Origin: an uncultured Flavobacteriaceae bacterium
Lineage (GTDB): Bacteria; Bacteroidota; Bacteroidia; Flavobacteriales; Flavobacteriaceae
DNA length: 64,000 bases
Assembly: GCA_947494715.1 (NCBI GenBank)
Contig: CANLWG010000014.1
Coordinates: forward strand, 119,478 to 183,477
Direction: 5' to 3'
The position numbers were made by a program, and so were the translations under genes. Shown in pieces: positions 26,852 to 35,501 of the stretch (the first letter of the stretch is position 1; each line of letters opens with the position of its first letter). The notes beneath the pieces are model-generated. The model searched no databases and was not told where the DNA came from. It saw only the letters and a program-made list of their open reading frames with translations.

Positions 26852-27067
26852 ATAGGAGTGTGAGGTAATACTCTTGTCCTCTTCATTATTGTCATTGAAA
26901 TTTTTTAACTGCAACATCCAGTAAACGAATGCCACGGCTCCTATGGCGAACAATAGCCAATTAAATACATTTGCCACCCACCAATTGTCCAATTCGCGAA
27001 GTACATCGTAAGGTGCAAAAAGGTAATCAACGAATAAAGTCTCTATCCCTCTGAAAAATGAAGTCAT
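26846..27067 (-). CDS. Small membrane protein, DUF6341-like
   Basis: A 73 aa protein with one strong membrane segment (about residues 33-53, VFNWLLFAIGAVAFVYWML) between an N-terminal amphipathic part rich in aromatic residues and a short acidic C-terminal tail (NDNNEEDKS). It matches my recollection of the small flavobacterial DUF6341 family encoded next to purD. Function is unknown. It is convergent with purD and divergent from the DUF6427-like gene (39 nt), whose promoter region it shares. Confidence 0.72.
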   Translation of the reverse strand: MTSFFRGIETLFVDYLFAPYDVLRELDNWWVANVFNWLLFAIGAVAFVYWMLQLKNFNDNNEEDKSITSHSYL

Positions 27068-27106
27068 CTTGCTGTATATTTACCTGCAAAAGTATAAAAA
27101 GCCGGG

Positions 27107-28045
27107 ATGATTTCAAGCATTTTTGAAAAAACAAAACCCATAAACTACCTCATAGTATTTGGTTTTCTGTTTGTTTTTTATTGGCTGGCGCACTTTTTAC
27201 TTTTCAAAAGAGCTTACCCTCCCGAGGAATTGGTTTGGCAAATATTTGTTTTAGGAGTGCTTTTGTTCAGTCTATTTGTGGTCAATTTCATATGCCACAG
27301 GAATAAGATTACTGCTACAAATTCTTATGCCTTACTATTTTATGCCATGCTGATGTTGGTTTTTCCGGAAACCATGACGGACAGCGGTGCTATACTTTGC
27401 AGCTTTTTTTTGCTTCTGGCAACCCGTAGGATAATAAGCCTTAAGTCGCTAAAAAATATAAAATTAAAGATTTTCGATGCTACACTTTGGATAATGGTCT
27501 CCGGCCTTTTTTATAATTGGGCCATTCTCTATTTACTTCTAGTTTTAGCCGCAATATATATTTATGAACCTAAAAACATTAGGAATTGGCTAGTGCCACT
27601 TGCTGGAATTTTTACGGTTTTTGCCATTTCTTATTGTGTCTTGGTTTTGATTGAAAAACCATATCTATTGGACCGGCACTATGAGTTTTCCTTTAATTTT
27701 AATTCGCAGTACTTTTTTGATTGGAACAATAGTGCTAGGTTGATCATTTATATTTTGGTGACTTCGTTGGCCGCCTTGTTGGCCTTTATAAAATTGGGAA
27801 AATCCGGACTGGGCAAAATAATCACCATGCGCCTTATAGCACTTTCGTTCGGAATAGGGATTGTTCTAAAAGTTTTGACCACCTCCGAAAATACATACCC
27901 GGTAATTTTAACCTTCTTTCCCGCCGTGGTTTTTATGACCAATTACTTGGAATCTATAAAGCGACTGAACATCAAGGAAATTATTTTAATGCTTTCCATA
28001 TTCATTCCGATTATGGTCTTTTTTATCGGTTTGATCTTAAAATAA
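27107..28045 (+). CDS. DUF6427-like polytopic membrane protein
   Basis: A 312 aa integral membrane protein with about ten hydrophobic segments and hardly any soluble domain. The arrangement (FGFLFVFYWLAHFLLFKRAYP at the start, FPETMTDSGAILCSFFLLL in the middle) agrees with the DUF6427 family found next to purD in flavobacteria. No catalytic motif is visible. A short loop with conserved aromatic residues lies around 190-205. The role is unknown; gene order conservation suggests a housekeeping function. Confidence 0.72.
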   Translation: MISSIFEKTKPINYLIVFGFLFVFYWLAHFLLFKRAYPPEELVWQIFVLGVLLFSLFVVNFICHRNKITATNSYALLFYAMLMLVFPETMTDSGAILCSFFLLLATRRIISLKSLKNIKLKIFDATLWIMVSGLFYNWAILYLLLVLAAIYIYEPKNIRNWLVPLAGIFTVFAISYCVLVLIEKPYLLDRHYEFSFNFNSQYFFDWNNSARLIIYILVTSLAALLAFIKLGKSGLGKIITMRLIALSFGIGIVLKVLTTSENTYPVILTFFPAVVFMTNYLESIKRLNIKEIILMLSIFIPIMVFFIGLILK

Positions 28046-28058
28046 TAGGGTATATTTG
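28031..28058 (+). promoter_or_regulatory. Bacteroidota-type promoter for DUF4254-GT9 pair
   Basis: TTG at 28031-28033 and TATATTTG at 28051-28058 with a 17-nt spacer match the consensus exactly. It overlaps the end of the preceding gene. Expected start of transcription is near 28065, ten bases before the ATG at 28075. Confidence 0.65.
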
Positions 28059-28074
28059 AAAAAAGCGTAAAGTT

Positions 28075-28677
28075 ATGTTCAGTGAATTCGCCTTCGGAAT
28101 TTTTGAAGAAAGTATTCAAAAATACCATATTGAAGATGAGGTAGACCAGCCTTTTGAGAACCAATATCCCAAACATGATATTGCTCACTTATTGTACCGA
28201 AAAAACTGGATAGATACGGTGCAATGGCATTATGAGGATATTATTCGCGATCCGGATATTGAACCAAAGAAAGCTTTGGAAATAAAGCGAAAGATAGATG
28301 CAAGCAACCAGGACCGAACAGATCTGGTAGAGTATATCGATGGTTATTTCTTAGAAAAATACCAATCGGTTGAAATTTTAAAGGACTCAACCATCAATAC
28401 GGAGAGTCCGGCTTGGGCAATTGACCGACTTTCCATTTTGGCCCTTAAGATCTATCATATGAAGGTTGAGGTAGAACGCAAGGACGCTACCCCTGAACAT
28501 ATTGAGAAATGTAATGGAAAATTGATGGTGTTGTTGGAACAGAAAAAAGATCTTTCCATAGCAATAGATCAACTGCTGGCCGACATAGAGGCCGGACGCA
28601 AATATATGAAGGTCTATAAACAGATGAAGATGTATAATGACGAGGAACTTAACCCGGTCCTTCGTGCCCAAAAATAG
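28075..28677 (+). CDS. DUF4254 domain-containing protein
   Basis: A 200 aa soluble, mostly alpha-helical protein. Diagnostic stretches are HDIAHLLYRKNWIDTVQWHYED and, later, DRLSILALKIYHM, which agree with the DUF4254 family, a Bacteroidota-centred group often encoded next to a GT9 heptosyltransferase. No signal peptide or catalytic motif. The end overlaps the GT9 gene by 14 or 41 nt depending on the start used there. A supporting role in LPS core synthesis is inference from this pairing. Confidence 0.82.
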   Translation: MFSEFAFGIFEESIQKYHIEDEVDQPFENQYPKHDIAHLLYRKNWIDTVQWHYEDIIRDPDIEPKKALEIKRKIDASNQDRTDLVEYIDGYFLEKYQSVEILKDSTINTESPAWAIDRLSILALKIYHMKVEVERKDATPEHIEKCNGKLMVLLEQKKDLSIAIDQLLADIEAGRKYMKVYKQMKMYNDEELNPVLRAQK

Positions 28678-29710
28678 AACCGAACATATCCTGGTCATCC
28701 GTCTTTCCGCTATGGGTGATGTGGCAATGACCGTCCCTGTACTTTCCGCTTTAATACGCCAATATCCTAGCTTGAAGATAACGGTATTGACCCGTAGTTT
28801 TTTTGCTCCAATGTTCGCTGCATTGCCAAATGTGAAAATCCATGAAGCGGATTTCAAAGGAAAACATAAAGGATTTATGGGATTGTGGAGCTTATATGGT
28901 GAACTGAAAGGAAAAGGTATAGATGTAGTGGCCGATCTTCATAATGTATTAAGGACCCAGGTTTTAAAACGGCTCTTCTTTTTTAGTAGAATATCTTTTT
29001 ATCAGATAGACAAGGGGAGACAGGAAAAAAAAGCACTGACTCGGGAAAGGAACAAAGCCTTCCAACCCTTAAAAACTACTCATGAGCGTTATGCCGATGT
29101 ATTTGCAAGACTAGGTTTTTCTTTGGACTTGTCAAATACACCTCTTTTGCAAAGAGAGAAACTTTCGAACAAAATTATTGAACTCACAGGTCCCAAAACA
29201 CGAAAATGGTTGGGAATAGCACCCTTTGCTGCCTTTTCTGGGAAACAGTATCCATTCGATTTAATGAAGGATGTTATAAGTCAAATTTCAAATACGAATA
29301 GGTACGATATTATTCTTTTTGGTGGTGGCCCAAAGGAAATCCAACTTTTGGATACTTGGGCAAATACATTTGATCGTTGCATCAATATGGCCGGAAAGTT
29401 TTCTTTTACAGATGAACTGGCCTTAATCTCCAATCTGGATATCATGCTTTCCATGGATAGTGGTAATGGTCATCTGGCCGCTATGTATGGAGTACCCGTC
29501 ATTACGCTCTGGGGCATTACCCATCCCTATGCGGGGTTTGCCCCCTTTGGGCAGGATATCAATAACCCCCTCCTGTCTAATAGGGATGAATATCCACTTA
29601 TTCCAACTTCGGTCTATGGCAATAAGTATCCCAAAGGCTATCAGGATGCCATGCGCACCATTCCGGCAGAGATAATTATTGAAAAAATAGAATCTCTATG
29701 TAAAGAGTAG
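28637..29710 (+). CDS. Glycosyltransferase family 9 (heptosyltransferase-like)
   Basis: A 357 aa GT-B enzyme of family 9. N-terminal VIRLSAMGDVAMTVPVLSAL is the acceptor-side signature; the C-terminal half has FGGGPKE, the donor-binding SNLDIMLSMDSGNGHLAA and GVPVITLWGITHP, where the D-S-G-x-x-H-L-A motif binds the ADP-heptose-type donor. It probably adds a heptose or related sugar to the LPS core in the cytosol. The ATG at 28637 overlaps DUF4254 by 41 nt; a GTG at 28664 would shorten the N-terminus by nine residues and fits family length equally well. Confidence 0.9.
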   Translation: MTRNLTRSFVPKNRTEHILVIRLSAMGDVAMTVPVLSALIRQYPSLKITVLTRSFFAPMFAALPNVKIHEADFKGKHKGFMGLWSLYGELKGKGIDVVADLHNVLRTQVLKRLFFFSRISFYQIDKGRQEKKALTRERNKAFQPLKTTHERYADVFARLGFSLDLSNTPLLQREKLSNKIIELTGPKTRKWLGIAPFAAFSGKQYPFDLMKDVISQISNTNRYDIILFGGGPKEIQLLDTWANTFDRCINMAGKFSFTDELALISNLDIMLSMDSGNGHLAAMYGVPVITLWGITHPYAGFAPFGQDINNPLLSNRDEYPLIPTSVYGNKYPKGYQDAMRTIPAEIIIEKIESLCKE

Positions 29711-29717
29711 TTTTCTT

Positions 29718-30335
29718 TTATACCGTTTGTGGCTTGGATTCAATTGATTTAAAATACTGGCGCAATTGTGTCATGAAACGGTATTTACGGGCACTGGGGG
29801 CCATTTCTACCATTAAGGTCCGAATACCGATATAAGAACTCATCAAATAAATTGCTACACCCTCGGCATCAACATGCCTATCAATATGACCATTGAATTT
29901 GCCCTTTTGTATGGAAGAAACTAGATTTACTTCCCATATTTTAAGGATATCGCTCAAATGTTTCATGATTTTCGGATTTCTCCCGTTGAACTCATTAATA
30001 AAGTTACTTAGAACAAAACCATAATCAAGCTCATTGTGAACAGCTGTCTCTAGGGCATCCTCAAAACAATTTGTAATGAGATCCAAAGGATTTTCATGTC
30101 CCTCAATGGGCTCAATGAGCATACTATATATTTTTCGAACCACTAGATTTTCCACAATTTGTATGAAGAAATCCTCCTTGGAACTAAAATGATAGTAAAA
30201 TGCGCCTTTGGAAAGGGAAAGTTCTTTAAGAATGTCATCTACACTGGTATTGTAATATCCTTTTTTGTAAAACAATTCCAAGCCTGTGACTTGCATACGT
30301 TGCATGGTAGCCATACGTTTTAGGTTTTTGTCCAT
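29718..30335 (-). CDS. TetR/AcrR-family transcriptional regulator
   Basis: A repressor-type regulator of about 205 aa. The N-terminal helix-turn-helix is clear: LFYKKGYYNTSVDDILKELS, then LSKGAFYYHFSSKEDFF, the family's recognition helix. The rest is an all-helical ligand-binding domain without obvious identity. I start at the ATG at 30335 (MDKNLKRM...), because the longer frame to 30407 adds 24 residues with no similarity. It is the last gene of a minus-strand block after ArsM. A perfect 9-4-9 palindrome lies 148 nt upstream, so autoregulation is likely. The ligand could be an arsenical or a metabolite of the neighbouring genes (inference). Confidence 0.88.
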   Translation of the reverse strand: MDKNLKRMATMQRMQVTGLELFYKKGYYNTSVDDILKELSLSKGAFYYHFSSKEDFFIQIVENLVVRKIYSMLIEPIEGHENPLDLITNCFEDALETAVHNELDYGFVLSNFINEFNGRNPKIMKHLSDILKIWEVNLVSSIQKGKFNGHIDRHVDAEGVAIYLMSSYIGIRTLMVEMAPSARKYRFMTQLRQYFKSIESKPQTV

Positions 30336-30482
30336 AAGATTTGTGTTTTGGGTTAAAAAGACCGTTGAGTCTAGAACAAAGAACCCCCGAATAGCACTTT
30401 GGCTCAATATTTAAGGACAAAGCCAAAGAAAAAATCGTTCAAATGACAAAACCTCGATGAATGCACTATTATCTAAAAAAAC

Positions 30483-30504
30483 AAACCGACCAAGCGGTCG
30501 GTTT
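30483..30504. promoter_or_regulatory. Perfect TetR-type operator palindrome
   Basis: AAACCGACC-AAGC-GGTCGGTTT: 9-bp arms without mismatch around a 4-nt centre. It lies between the ArsM stop and the TetR start, directly upstream of the TetR gene, the classic position of an autoregulatory operator. Related half-sites occur at 34034-34176. Confidence 0.8.
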
Positions 30505-30593
30505 AAGTGTAATAATTTCCGGTTTAACAACAGGTAAATAAGAATCGGTGTTGAAACATGAGGCCTTTAAAACAGTTACAAATACCGATTCAT

Positions 30594-31562
30594 TCAGCAG
30601 CAGCCACCCCCATCATAATGATATGTTGATTTACTGATAAAAATATCATCCCTATCCAATGAAGCCAATGCACCCGCTGTTTTGTCACAAACCGCCAAAG
30701 GCTGGTTTTTTAGCAAAACATGCCCTTTTTTGTCATCAAAAGAATTCTCATTACCATAATAAATAGCTGCTTTCCCAGTAAACACACATGGGCCATCTTT
30801 GGGCATAGGATCTTTAATTGCCGCTACCTCTATGGATTCGATATAAATCAATTCATCGGTAGGATAATTTTTTGGATCCAAGATGCGGTATGGCTTTCTG
30901 GCCCTTATTTCAACGGTGCCAAAACCTACATCGGTCAATGCCTTTATATAGGTTGCTATAGGCAAGCTTCCACTTAGGCACAAGGCCCTTAGCCTATCAT
31001 CATTTCTCAAGCTCTCGTTCATCGCTTGCTCGCAAACGGGATCGCTCATCACGAGTCTGCCATGTGGTTTCAACACACGATACATTTCTTCAATGGCCCG
31101 TTTTAGGTCGTCTTCCTTAAAGATATTGAACAAACAGTTCTGGGCGGCTACATCTATGCTGCTGTCCTCTACCGGAAGATTCAAGGCATCTCCTTTTCGT
31201 AACGCTACAAACTCGGATTTGAACCAATCGTTTTCTTTTTCGGCAATCTCAAAGTTTTTTCGACTGGCGTCTAACATTTCATCAACTACATCTACACCGA
31301 CTACTCCTGATTTTTGACGACTGAAATATGAAAACTGTAACAACTCCATTCCACCGCCGACTCCTACATACAGTATTTTCGGATTGTTGGTCAAATCCCT
31401 GGCATGTACCGTGCTGCCGCAACCATAGTTCATTTCTTGCATAATCTTTGGCACAGTAAGGCCTGGCAATTCCCATATGGGATTGGTGGTACAGCACAGG
31501 CCTACATCAGGCGTTAAAGCAGCTTCCTTATATAGGTCGTTTGTAGCTTGTAAATAACTCAT
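30594..31562 (-). CDS. arsM: Arsenite methyltransferase, arsenosugar-pathway type
   Basis: A 322 aa SAM-dependent methyltransferase. SAM-binding motif ILYVGVGGGMELLQF and the VGVDVVDEMLDASRKN acidic segment are clear. Arsenic-binding cysteines are visible: GLCCTT near residue 23, YGCG near 48, and a C-terminal GGGCC pair. This form, with a C-terminal domain of ~100 residues, matches the ArsM encoded beside ArsS in arsenosugar clusters. Expected reaction: stepwise methylation of arsenite with thiols as reductants, giving methylated arsenicals for arsenosugar formation. It follows arsS by 77 nt and precedes TetR. A 6-bp hairpin lies in the arsS-arsM gap. Confidence 0.88.
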   Translation of the reverse strand: MSYLQATNDLYKEAALTPDVGLCCTTNPIWELPGLTVPKIMQEMNYGCGSTVHARDLTNNPKILYVGVGGGMELLQFSYFSRQKSGVVGVDVVDEMLDASRKNFEIAEKENDWFKSEFVALRKGDALNLPVEDSSIDVAAQNCLFNIFKEDDLKRAIEEMYRVLKPHGRLVMSDPVCEQAMNESLRNDDRLRALCLSGSLPIATYIKALTDVGFGTVEIRARKPYRILDPKNYPTDELIYIESIEVAAIKDPMPKDGPCVFTGKAAIYYGNENSFDDKKGHVLLKNQPLAVCDKTAGALASLDRDDIFISKSTYHYDGGGCC

Positions 31563-31585
31563 ATTGTTTTCTTTTTTTGAATATC

Positions 31586-31602
31586 CTCCGCCTTTCGCGG
31601 AG
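31586..31602. promoter_or_regulatory. Small hairpin between arsS and arsM
   Basis: CTCCGC-CTTTC-GCGGAG, a perfect 6-bp stem with a 5-nt loop in the 77-nt gap between the two genes. It could affect mRNA stability or relative expression. No T-run follows on the minus strand, so it is not a standard terminator. Confidence 0.4.
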
Positions 31603-31639
31603 CCTTATTATTGAAATATAGTTAAGGAAGAAACACTTC

Positions 31640-32695
31640 CTATATTACTGTACCTTGGCAACTGCTACCCGCCCCGGCGGTACAGCCATAACAATGTTGT
31701 GAAATAATGATGTTTCGGTCATTCAATATGTCCTCATTGTAATCCTTGATGTGCTTTATTTTGCTAGCGACTTTAAGCCCTAACATTTGATTGAAGTCAC
31801 AGTCGTAAAGCCATCCATCCCAACTTACCGAAATGGTGTTGGTACACATTACATTTTCCACCGCTTCAGAATTGTAGGCCTCTACCAATGCATACATATA
31901 ATCTTCATAGTTTTCAGAGGCGATGAGGTAATCCAAAAAACGGGAGATAGGTAGATTTGTAATAGCAAATAGATTATGGAACTGAATACCGAAATCTTCA
32001 TCCAAGGCTTTTTTGAAATCCTTTTCCAACGCAACTTGGTCACCGGGTAAATAGGCTCCCGATGGATTATATACTAAGTCCAATCGCAAATTCTGGCCTG
32101 GCAGGCCATACCCTACTGCATTCAATTCTTGTAAAGCCTTGATACTTTTGTCAAAAACACCATCGCCCCGTTGCTTGTCCGTTTTTCCACGGGTATAATG
32201 CGGCATTGACGAGACCACATGCACATTGTGCTTTTTAAAGAACTCGGGCAGGTCATAGTATTGCTTGTTTGCCCGAATGATGGTCAAATTGGATCGCACA
32301 ATAAAATCCTGAATCCCTGCTTTGGCCGCTTCTTCGACAAACCATTTAAAATTGGGGTTCATTTCCGGGGCACCTCCAGTAAGATCTAGGGTATGGGCCT
32401 CTGTATTGCGAATAACTTCCAGGCATTGCTTCATGGTCTCACGCGTCATGATTTCCTTGCGATCGGGTCCTGCGTCCACATGGCAGTGTTCACATACCTG
32501 ATTACACATGTAACCTACATTGATTTGTAGAATCTCCAATTTTCTGGGCCGTAATGGAAAATGTCCTATGTTGGTAAGCTTGTCCTTAAAATAGGGTAGC
32601 TCTCCTTCAGCGAAAATCCCCCCATTTAAAATTTCCAACTGTTTATTGGTCTTGGCAAGGTCTTTCTGCCTAGCCTTTAATGATTTCGTGGCCAT
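31640..32695 (-). CDS. arsS: Arsenosugar biosynthesis radical SAM protein ArsS
   Basis: A 351 aa radical SAM enzyme. The 4Fe-4S motif is CNQVCEHC (CxxxCxxC) near residue 66, followed by the family-specific HVDAGPDRKEIM and the GGAPEMNP motif. The C-terminal part ends in the Cys-rich segment CYGCTAGAGSSCQG (DUF3641 type), and CDFNQMLGL lies just before. ArsS is known to join methylated arsenic to the 5'-deoxyadenosyl group of SAM, giving the arsenosugar precursor. It is 84 nt from the peroxidase-like gene and 77 nt from arsM, all in one direction. Cluster membership makes the assignment strong. Confidence 0.92.
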   Translation of the reverse strand: MATKSLKARQKDLAKTNKQLEILNGGIFAEGELPYFKDKLTNIGHFPLRPRKLEILQINVGYMCNQVCEHCHVDAGPDRKEIMTRETMKQCLEVIRNTEAHTLDLTGGAPEMNPNFKWFVEEAAKAGIQDFIVRSNLTIIRANKQYYDLPEFFKKHNVHVVSSMPHYTRGKTDKQRGDGVFDKSIKALQELNAVGYGLPGQNLRLDLVYNPSGAYLPGDQVALEKDFKKALDEDFGIQFHNLFAITNLPISRFLDYLIASENYEDYMYALVEAYNSEAVENVMCTNTISVSWDGWLYDCDFNQMLGLKVASKIKHIKDYNEDILNDRNIIISQHCYGCTAGAGSSCQGTVI

Positions 32696-32779
32696 AATAT
32701 TGTTCTTGGTCGGTGATTAGCAGTTATTAGGTCATCGACAGGATTGCCTTCAACTAACAACAGTCAACCATCAACGGAT

Positions 32780-33115
32780 TTACATGCTCAATTTGTTATA
32801 CTTGTTCATCATTTGCACACCGTGCACCAAGGTGGCACCACTCTCAATGGCCGCCCCGGCATGTACTGCTTCCATCATTTCTTCTTTAGTGATACCACGT
32901 TGCAGGCCATCCTTTGTATAGGCATCGATACAATAGGGGCATTTAACAACATGGGCAACGGCAAGTGCGATCAACGATTTTTCGCGAGCACTTAATGCCC
33001 CTTCCTCAAATACTTTTCCGTAATAATCAAAAAACTTGTTTCCGAGTTCTTCGCTCCATTCCGTAATCTTTGCGAATTTCCTTAGATCCGCTGCGTCATA
33101 ATAGGTGTTCGCCAT
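32780..33115 (-). CDS. Arsenosugar-associated peroxidase-like (carboxymuconolactone decarboxylase fold) protein
   Basis: A 111 aa AhpD/CMD-fold protein. The redox CxxC motif is in HVVKCPYCIDAYT, as in AhpD-type alkylhydroperoxidases, followed by the helix GITKEEMMEAVHAGAAIESG. This size and sequence type are those of the small peroxidase-like protein conserved beside ArsS. It may reduce arsenical thiols or peroxides formed in the pathway (inference). Between it and the upstream DUF2064-type gene are 122 nt. Confidence 0.88.
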   Translation of the reverse strand: MANTYYDAADLRKFAKITEWSEELGNKFFDYYGKVFEEGALSAREKSLIALAVAHVVKCPYCIDAYTKDGLQRGITKEEMMEAVHAGAAIESGATLVHGVQMMNKYNKLSM

Positions 33116-33237
33116 GATAACTTTTTTATATAGGATTTATTAAGTATGGAATCCAGAATAGGCTGTTTAGAGCCATAAGCCTGTTCCCATGGTTTTTATT
33201 TAAGAATGATTTTTGGTATTGAAAGAGCTGTACTGCT

Positions 33238-33942
33238 TTAATAAACTCTAACAACAAAAGAAGCCGGTGAACCCTTATTAAAAGGTATATGAAGAAAATG
33301 AAAATAGGTAGAGGTAAGCACAAAGCCGTAGTTTTGTACTTTTTGGTATAAAATTCGCATTAGTAGCCGAAGGACGACTTTTGGGAAAGTACGGAACCTG
33401 TTTAACAGAATCCTAATATCATATAATTGATCTAAATCGATTAAAGGCTGTAACCGCACTAATTCCATTTTCCAAATATCGGCCCAATCCATAACGGCCT
33501 TGAAAAGTTTGGATGTTTGCCAGGGCAAATTGACGAAAGAAACAGCACGGAACTGTGATCGACGTATTCCCATAAGATAAAAACCCCCATCCACCGAAGG
33601 TCCAAGGACCAGCTTTTTGGATTTGAGCTGCTCCTGTGCTTCTAGAATGTGGGAAACGCGAAGATGCGGAGTGTCATTTCCTACGGCTATTATAGTATCG
33701 TAGCCTTTATCAAAAACCGCTTGAAAGGCATGGGTAAAACGTTCCCCAAAAGAGTTTCCTTTTTGCTGCTTTTCTGTGAGATGAAAAAAGGGCAAACCCG
33801 TTTTTTCGACCTCGCCCAACGTGTTTTTTGTTAATTCGTCAAAAAGATAAGCACCATTTCCAATAGGCTTATACTTCAACTCTTCTTTACCAGAATTGGC
33901 AAAAATAAGTACAGCTGTTTTTTGATGAAAGGTTCGTGCCAT
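33238..33942 (-). CDS. DUF2064-type glycosyltransferase, arsenosugar cluster (TIGR04282-like)
   Basis: A 234 aa GT-A-like protein. Seen: an N-terminal AVLIFANSGKEE, then FGERFTHAFQAVFDKGYDTIIAVGNDTPHL (family-typical acidic GxDxP-like motif, here GNDTP) and GPSVDGGFYLMGI, where the conserved Asp and Gly lie. This is the family called TIGR04282 when found with radical SAM/arsenosugar genes. The C-terminal ~45 residues (ending with FNKGSP near the stop) are less conserved. First gene of the block; its promoter must lie in 33943-34268. Sugar transfer in arsenosugar assembly is the accepted prediction. Confidence 0.82.
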   Translation of the reverse strand: MARTFHQKTAVLIFANSGKEELKYKPIGNGAYLFDELTKNTLGEVEKTGLPFFHLTEKQQKGNSFGERFTHAFQAVFDKGYDTIIAVGNDTPHLRVSHILEAQEQLKSKKLVLGPSVDGGFYLMGIRRSQFRAVSFVNLPWQTSKLFKAVMDWADIWKMELVRLQPLIDLDQLYDIRILLNRFRTFPKVVLRLLMRILYQKVQNYGFVLTSTYFHFLHIPFNKGSPASFVVRVY

Positions 33943-34268
33943 CAGTTTGTTTATACCGTAAACTTACAATAAAAAGCGTTCTTCCATTCAGTCGAAAGGG
34001 TAAAAGGTTAATTACAACACTTTAAATATTTTATTGGACTAAATAGTCGGTCAAGGTCATGCTAAGCAAAACACGAAAAAGATAATGGAAAGACAAATGA
34101 GCCTTAAGAACGTTGAAATGCAAGAATACCTAAAATATAAAATTGCCCATATATAAAAGAAGACTGGACAGTCGGTTTCAGAGAATCCTTTTTATTAAAC
34201 ATGATGAAGATCATAGGTGTGGATGCACGCCATATTTATCTTGGTAGGATAAATCCATTGGGGATTAA
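33943..34268. promoter_or_regulatory. Divergent regulatory region with two TetR-like sites
   Basis: A 326-nt region between the arsenosugar block (minus) and the DnaJ gene (plus). It contains two GACT-N4-AGTCGGT elements, at 34037-34051 (spacer AAAT) and 34162-34176 (spacer GGAC). Each has one half identical to the ACCGACY half of the perfect operator at 30483 and four matching bases in the other half. One lies near each divergent gene. No TAnnTTTG promoter is obvious for either side. Confidence 0.5.
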
Positions 34269-35180
34269 ATGAAATTTAGGGATTATTACAACATTTTAAA
34301 TGTAGACAGTAATGCCAGCGATAAGGATATCAAAAAAGCCTATCGCAAACTGGCTACGCAATATCATCCGGATAAAACAAAAGGAGATAAGGTATTGGAA
34401 GAAAAGTTCAAGGAGATTTCCGAGGCCTATCAAGTGTTGGGAAATGCTGAAAAGCGGAAGCAATATGATGCTTTAGGCTCGGATTGGGAACAATTTCAAC
34501 AGTCGGGGGCTAGCTACGATGAATTTATGCAGCAACGCAATCGATACCAACACTATAGAAATCGGCAACAATATACGTATGCGGATGGGGATTCCGGCTT
34601 CGGGCAGGAAGGTGGTTTTTCGGATTTTTTTGAAGCCTTTTTTGGTAGTGGTGCAAAAGGAGGAAGATATGGGTTCCGTGGTGCAGATGTATCCGGGGAG
34701 GTAACCATAGATCTTACCGAAGCTTATAACGGAACGGAACGGGTACTCGAATTGGATGGGCAAAAAATAAAACTAAAAATTAAACCAGGGGCCTATACCG
34801 GATTACAATTACGTGCCAAAGGCAAAGGCCAAAAAGGGAGTCAAGGACAGGCTGGAGATCTGTATGTTGATGTTAGGGTACGGGAGCATGCTATGTACAA
34901 GAGAAAAGGAGATCACCTGCACATGGATTTATCCGTAGACCTTTTCAAAGCCCTTTTGGGAGGGAAACAGGATGTACTAACACTATCCGGCAAGGTGAAA
35001 ATTCCGATTAAGGAATGCACCCAAAATGGCAAGACCATCCGTTTACGGGGCAAAGGGATGCCCAAATATGGAAAACCGGGACAATACGGAGATTTGTTTG
35101 TCACCATCAATATACAACTACCTACTAAACTTACCCCTAGACAAAAGGAACTGATAAAGGAAATTCAAAATAGCCGATAA
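34269..35180 (+). CDS. DnaJ C-terminal domain co-chaperone (CbpA-like)
   Basis: A 303 aa Hsp40 protein of the CbpA type. The J domain (residues 1-70) has YNILNVDSNAS and the HPD tripeptide in QYHPDKTKG; then a short Q/Y/F-rich linker; then the C-terminal peptide-binding domain from about 120 to 290, with no zinc finger (no CxxCxGxG repeats). It would deliver substrates to DnaK and might bind DNA, as CbpA does. It is followed 18 nt later by a thioredoxin gene and lies downstream of a TetR-like site. Stress protection with the thioredoxin is inference. Confidence 0.93.
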   Translation: MKFRDYYNILNVDSNASDKDIKKAYRKLATQYHPDKTKGDKVLEEKFKEISEAYQVLGNAEKRKQYDALGSDWEQFQQSGASYDEFMQQRNRYQHYRNRQQYTYADGDSGFGQEGGFSDFFEAFFGSGAKGGRYGFRGADVSGEVTIDLTEAYNGTERVLELDGQKIKLKIKPGAYTGLQLRAKGKGQKGSQGQAGDLYVDVRVREHAMYKRKGDHLHMDLSVDLFKALLGGKQDVLTLSGKVKIPIKECTQNGKTIRLRGKGMPKYGKPGQYGDLFVTINIQLPTKLTPRQKELIKEIQNSR

Positions 35181-35198
35181 AGGCCAAAAGAAATAACA

Positions 35199-35501
35199 AT
35201 GAAAGGAAATTTTACTGCTTTGATACAGTCGGAAAAACCAGTTTTGGTCGACTTTCACGCAGATTGGTGCGGACCTTGCAAGATGCAGGCCCCTATTCTC
35301 AGGGAGGTAGCCGCCCAAGTCGGGGAAAAGGCCAAGATCATAAAAATTGATGTGGACAAGAACCAAAATGTAGCCAATAGGTTTCAGGTAAGAGGCGTAC
35401 CTACTTTGATACTTTTTAAAAAGGGCGAGGTAATCTGGAGGCATTCCGGAGTAATGGACAAAACGCAGTTGGTAGAACTTATCAATAAGAATTCAGGGTA
35501 A
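35199..35501 (+). CDS. Thioredoxin family protein
   Basis: A 100 aa thioredoxin with the complete redox motif WCGPCK (HADWCGPCKMQAP, residues ~25-38) and the cis-proline segment RGVPTLILFKKGE. Length and fold are those of cytosolic TrxA; there is no signal peptide. Whether it is the main thioredoxin or a specialised paralog cannot be told. It starts 18 nt after dnaJ-like and shares one base with the start of the next gene (TAATG), so the three form an operon. Confidence 0.93.
   Translation: MKGNFTALIQSEKPVLVDFHADWCGPCKMQAPILREVAAQVGEKAKIIKIDVDKNQNVANRFQVRGVPTLILFKKGEVIWRHSGVMDKTQLVELINKNSG

Noticed and set aside
28387..28857. 156-codon minus-strand ORF over DUF4254 and GT9
   Set aside because: Spans two coupled plus-strand genes with clear family motifs; no own similarity.
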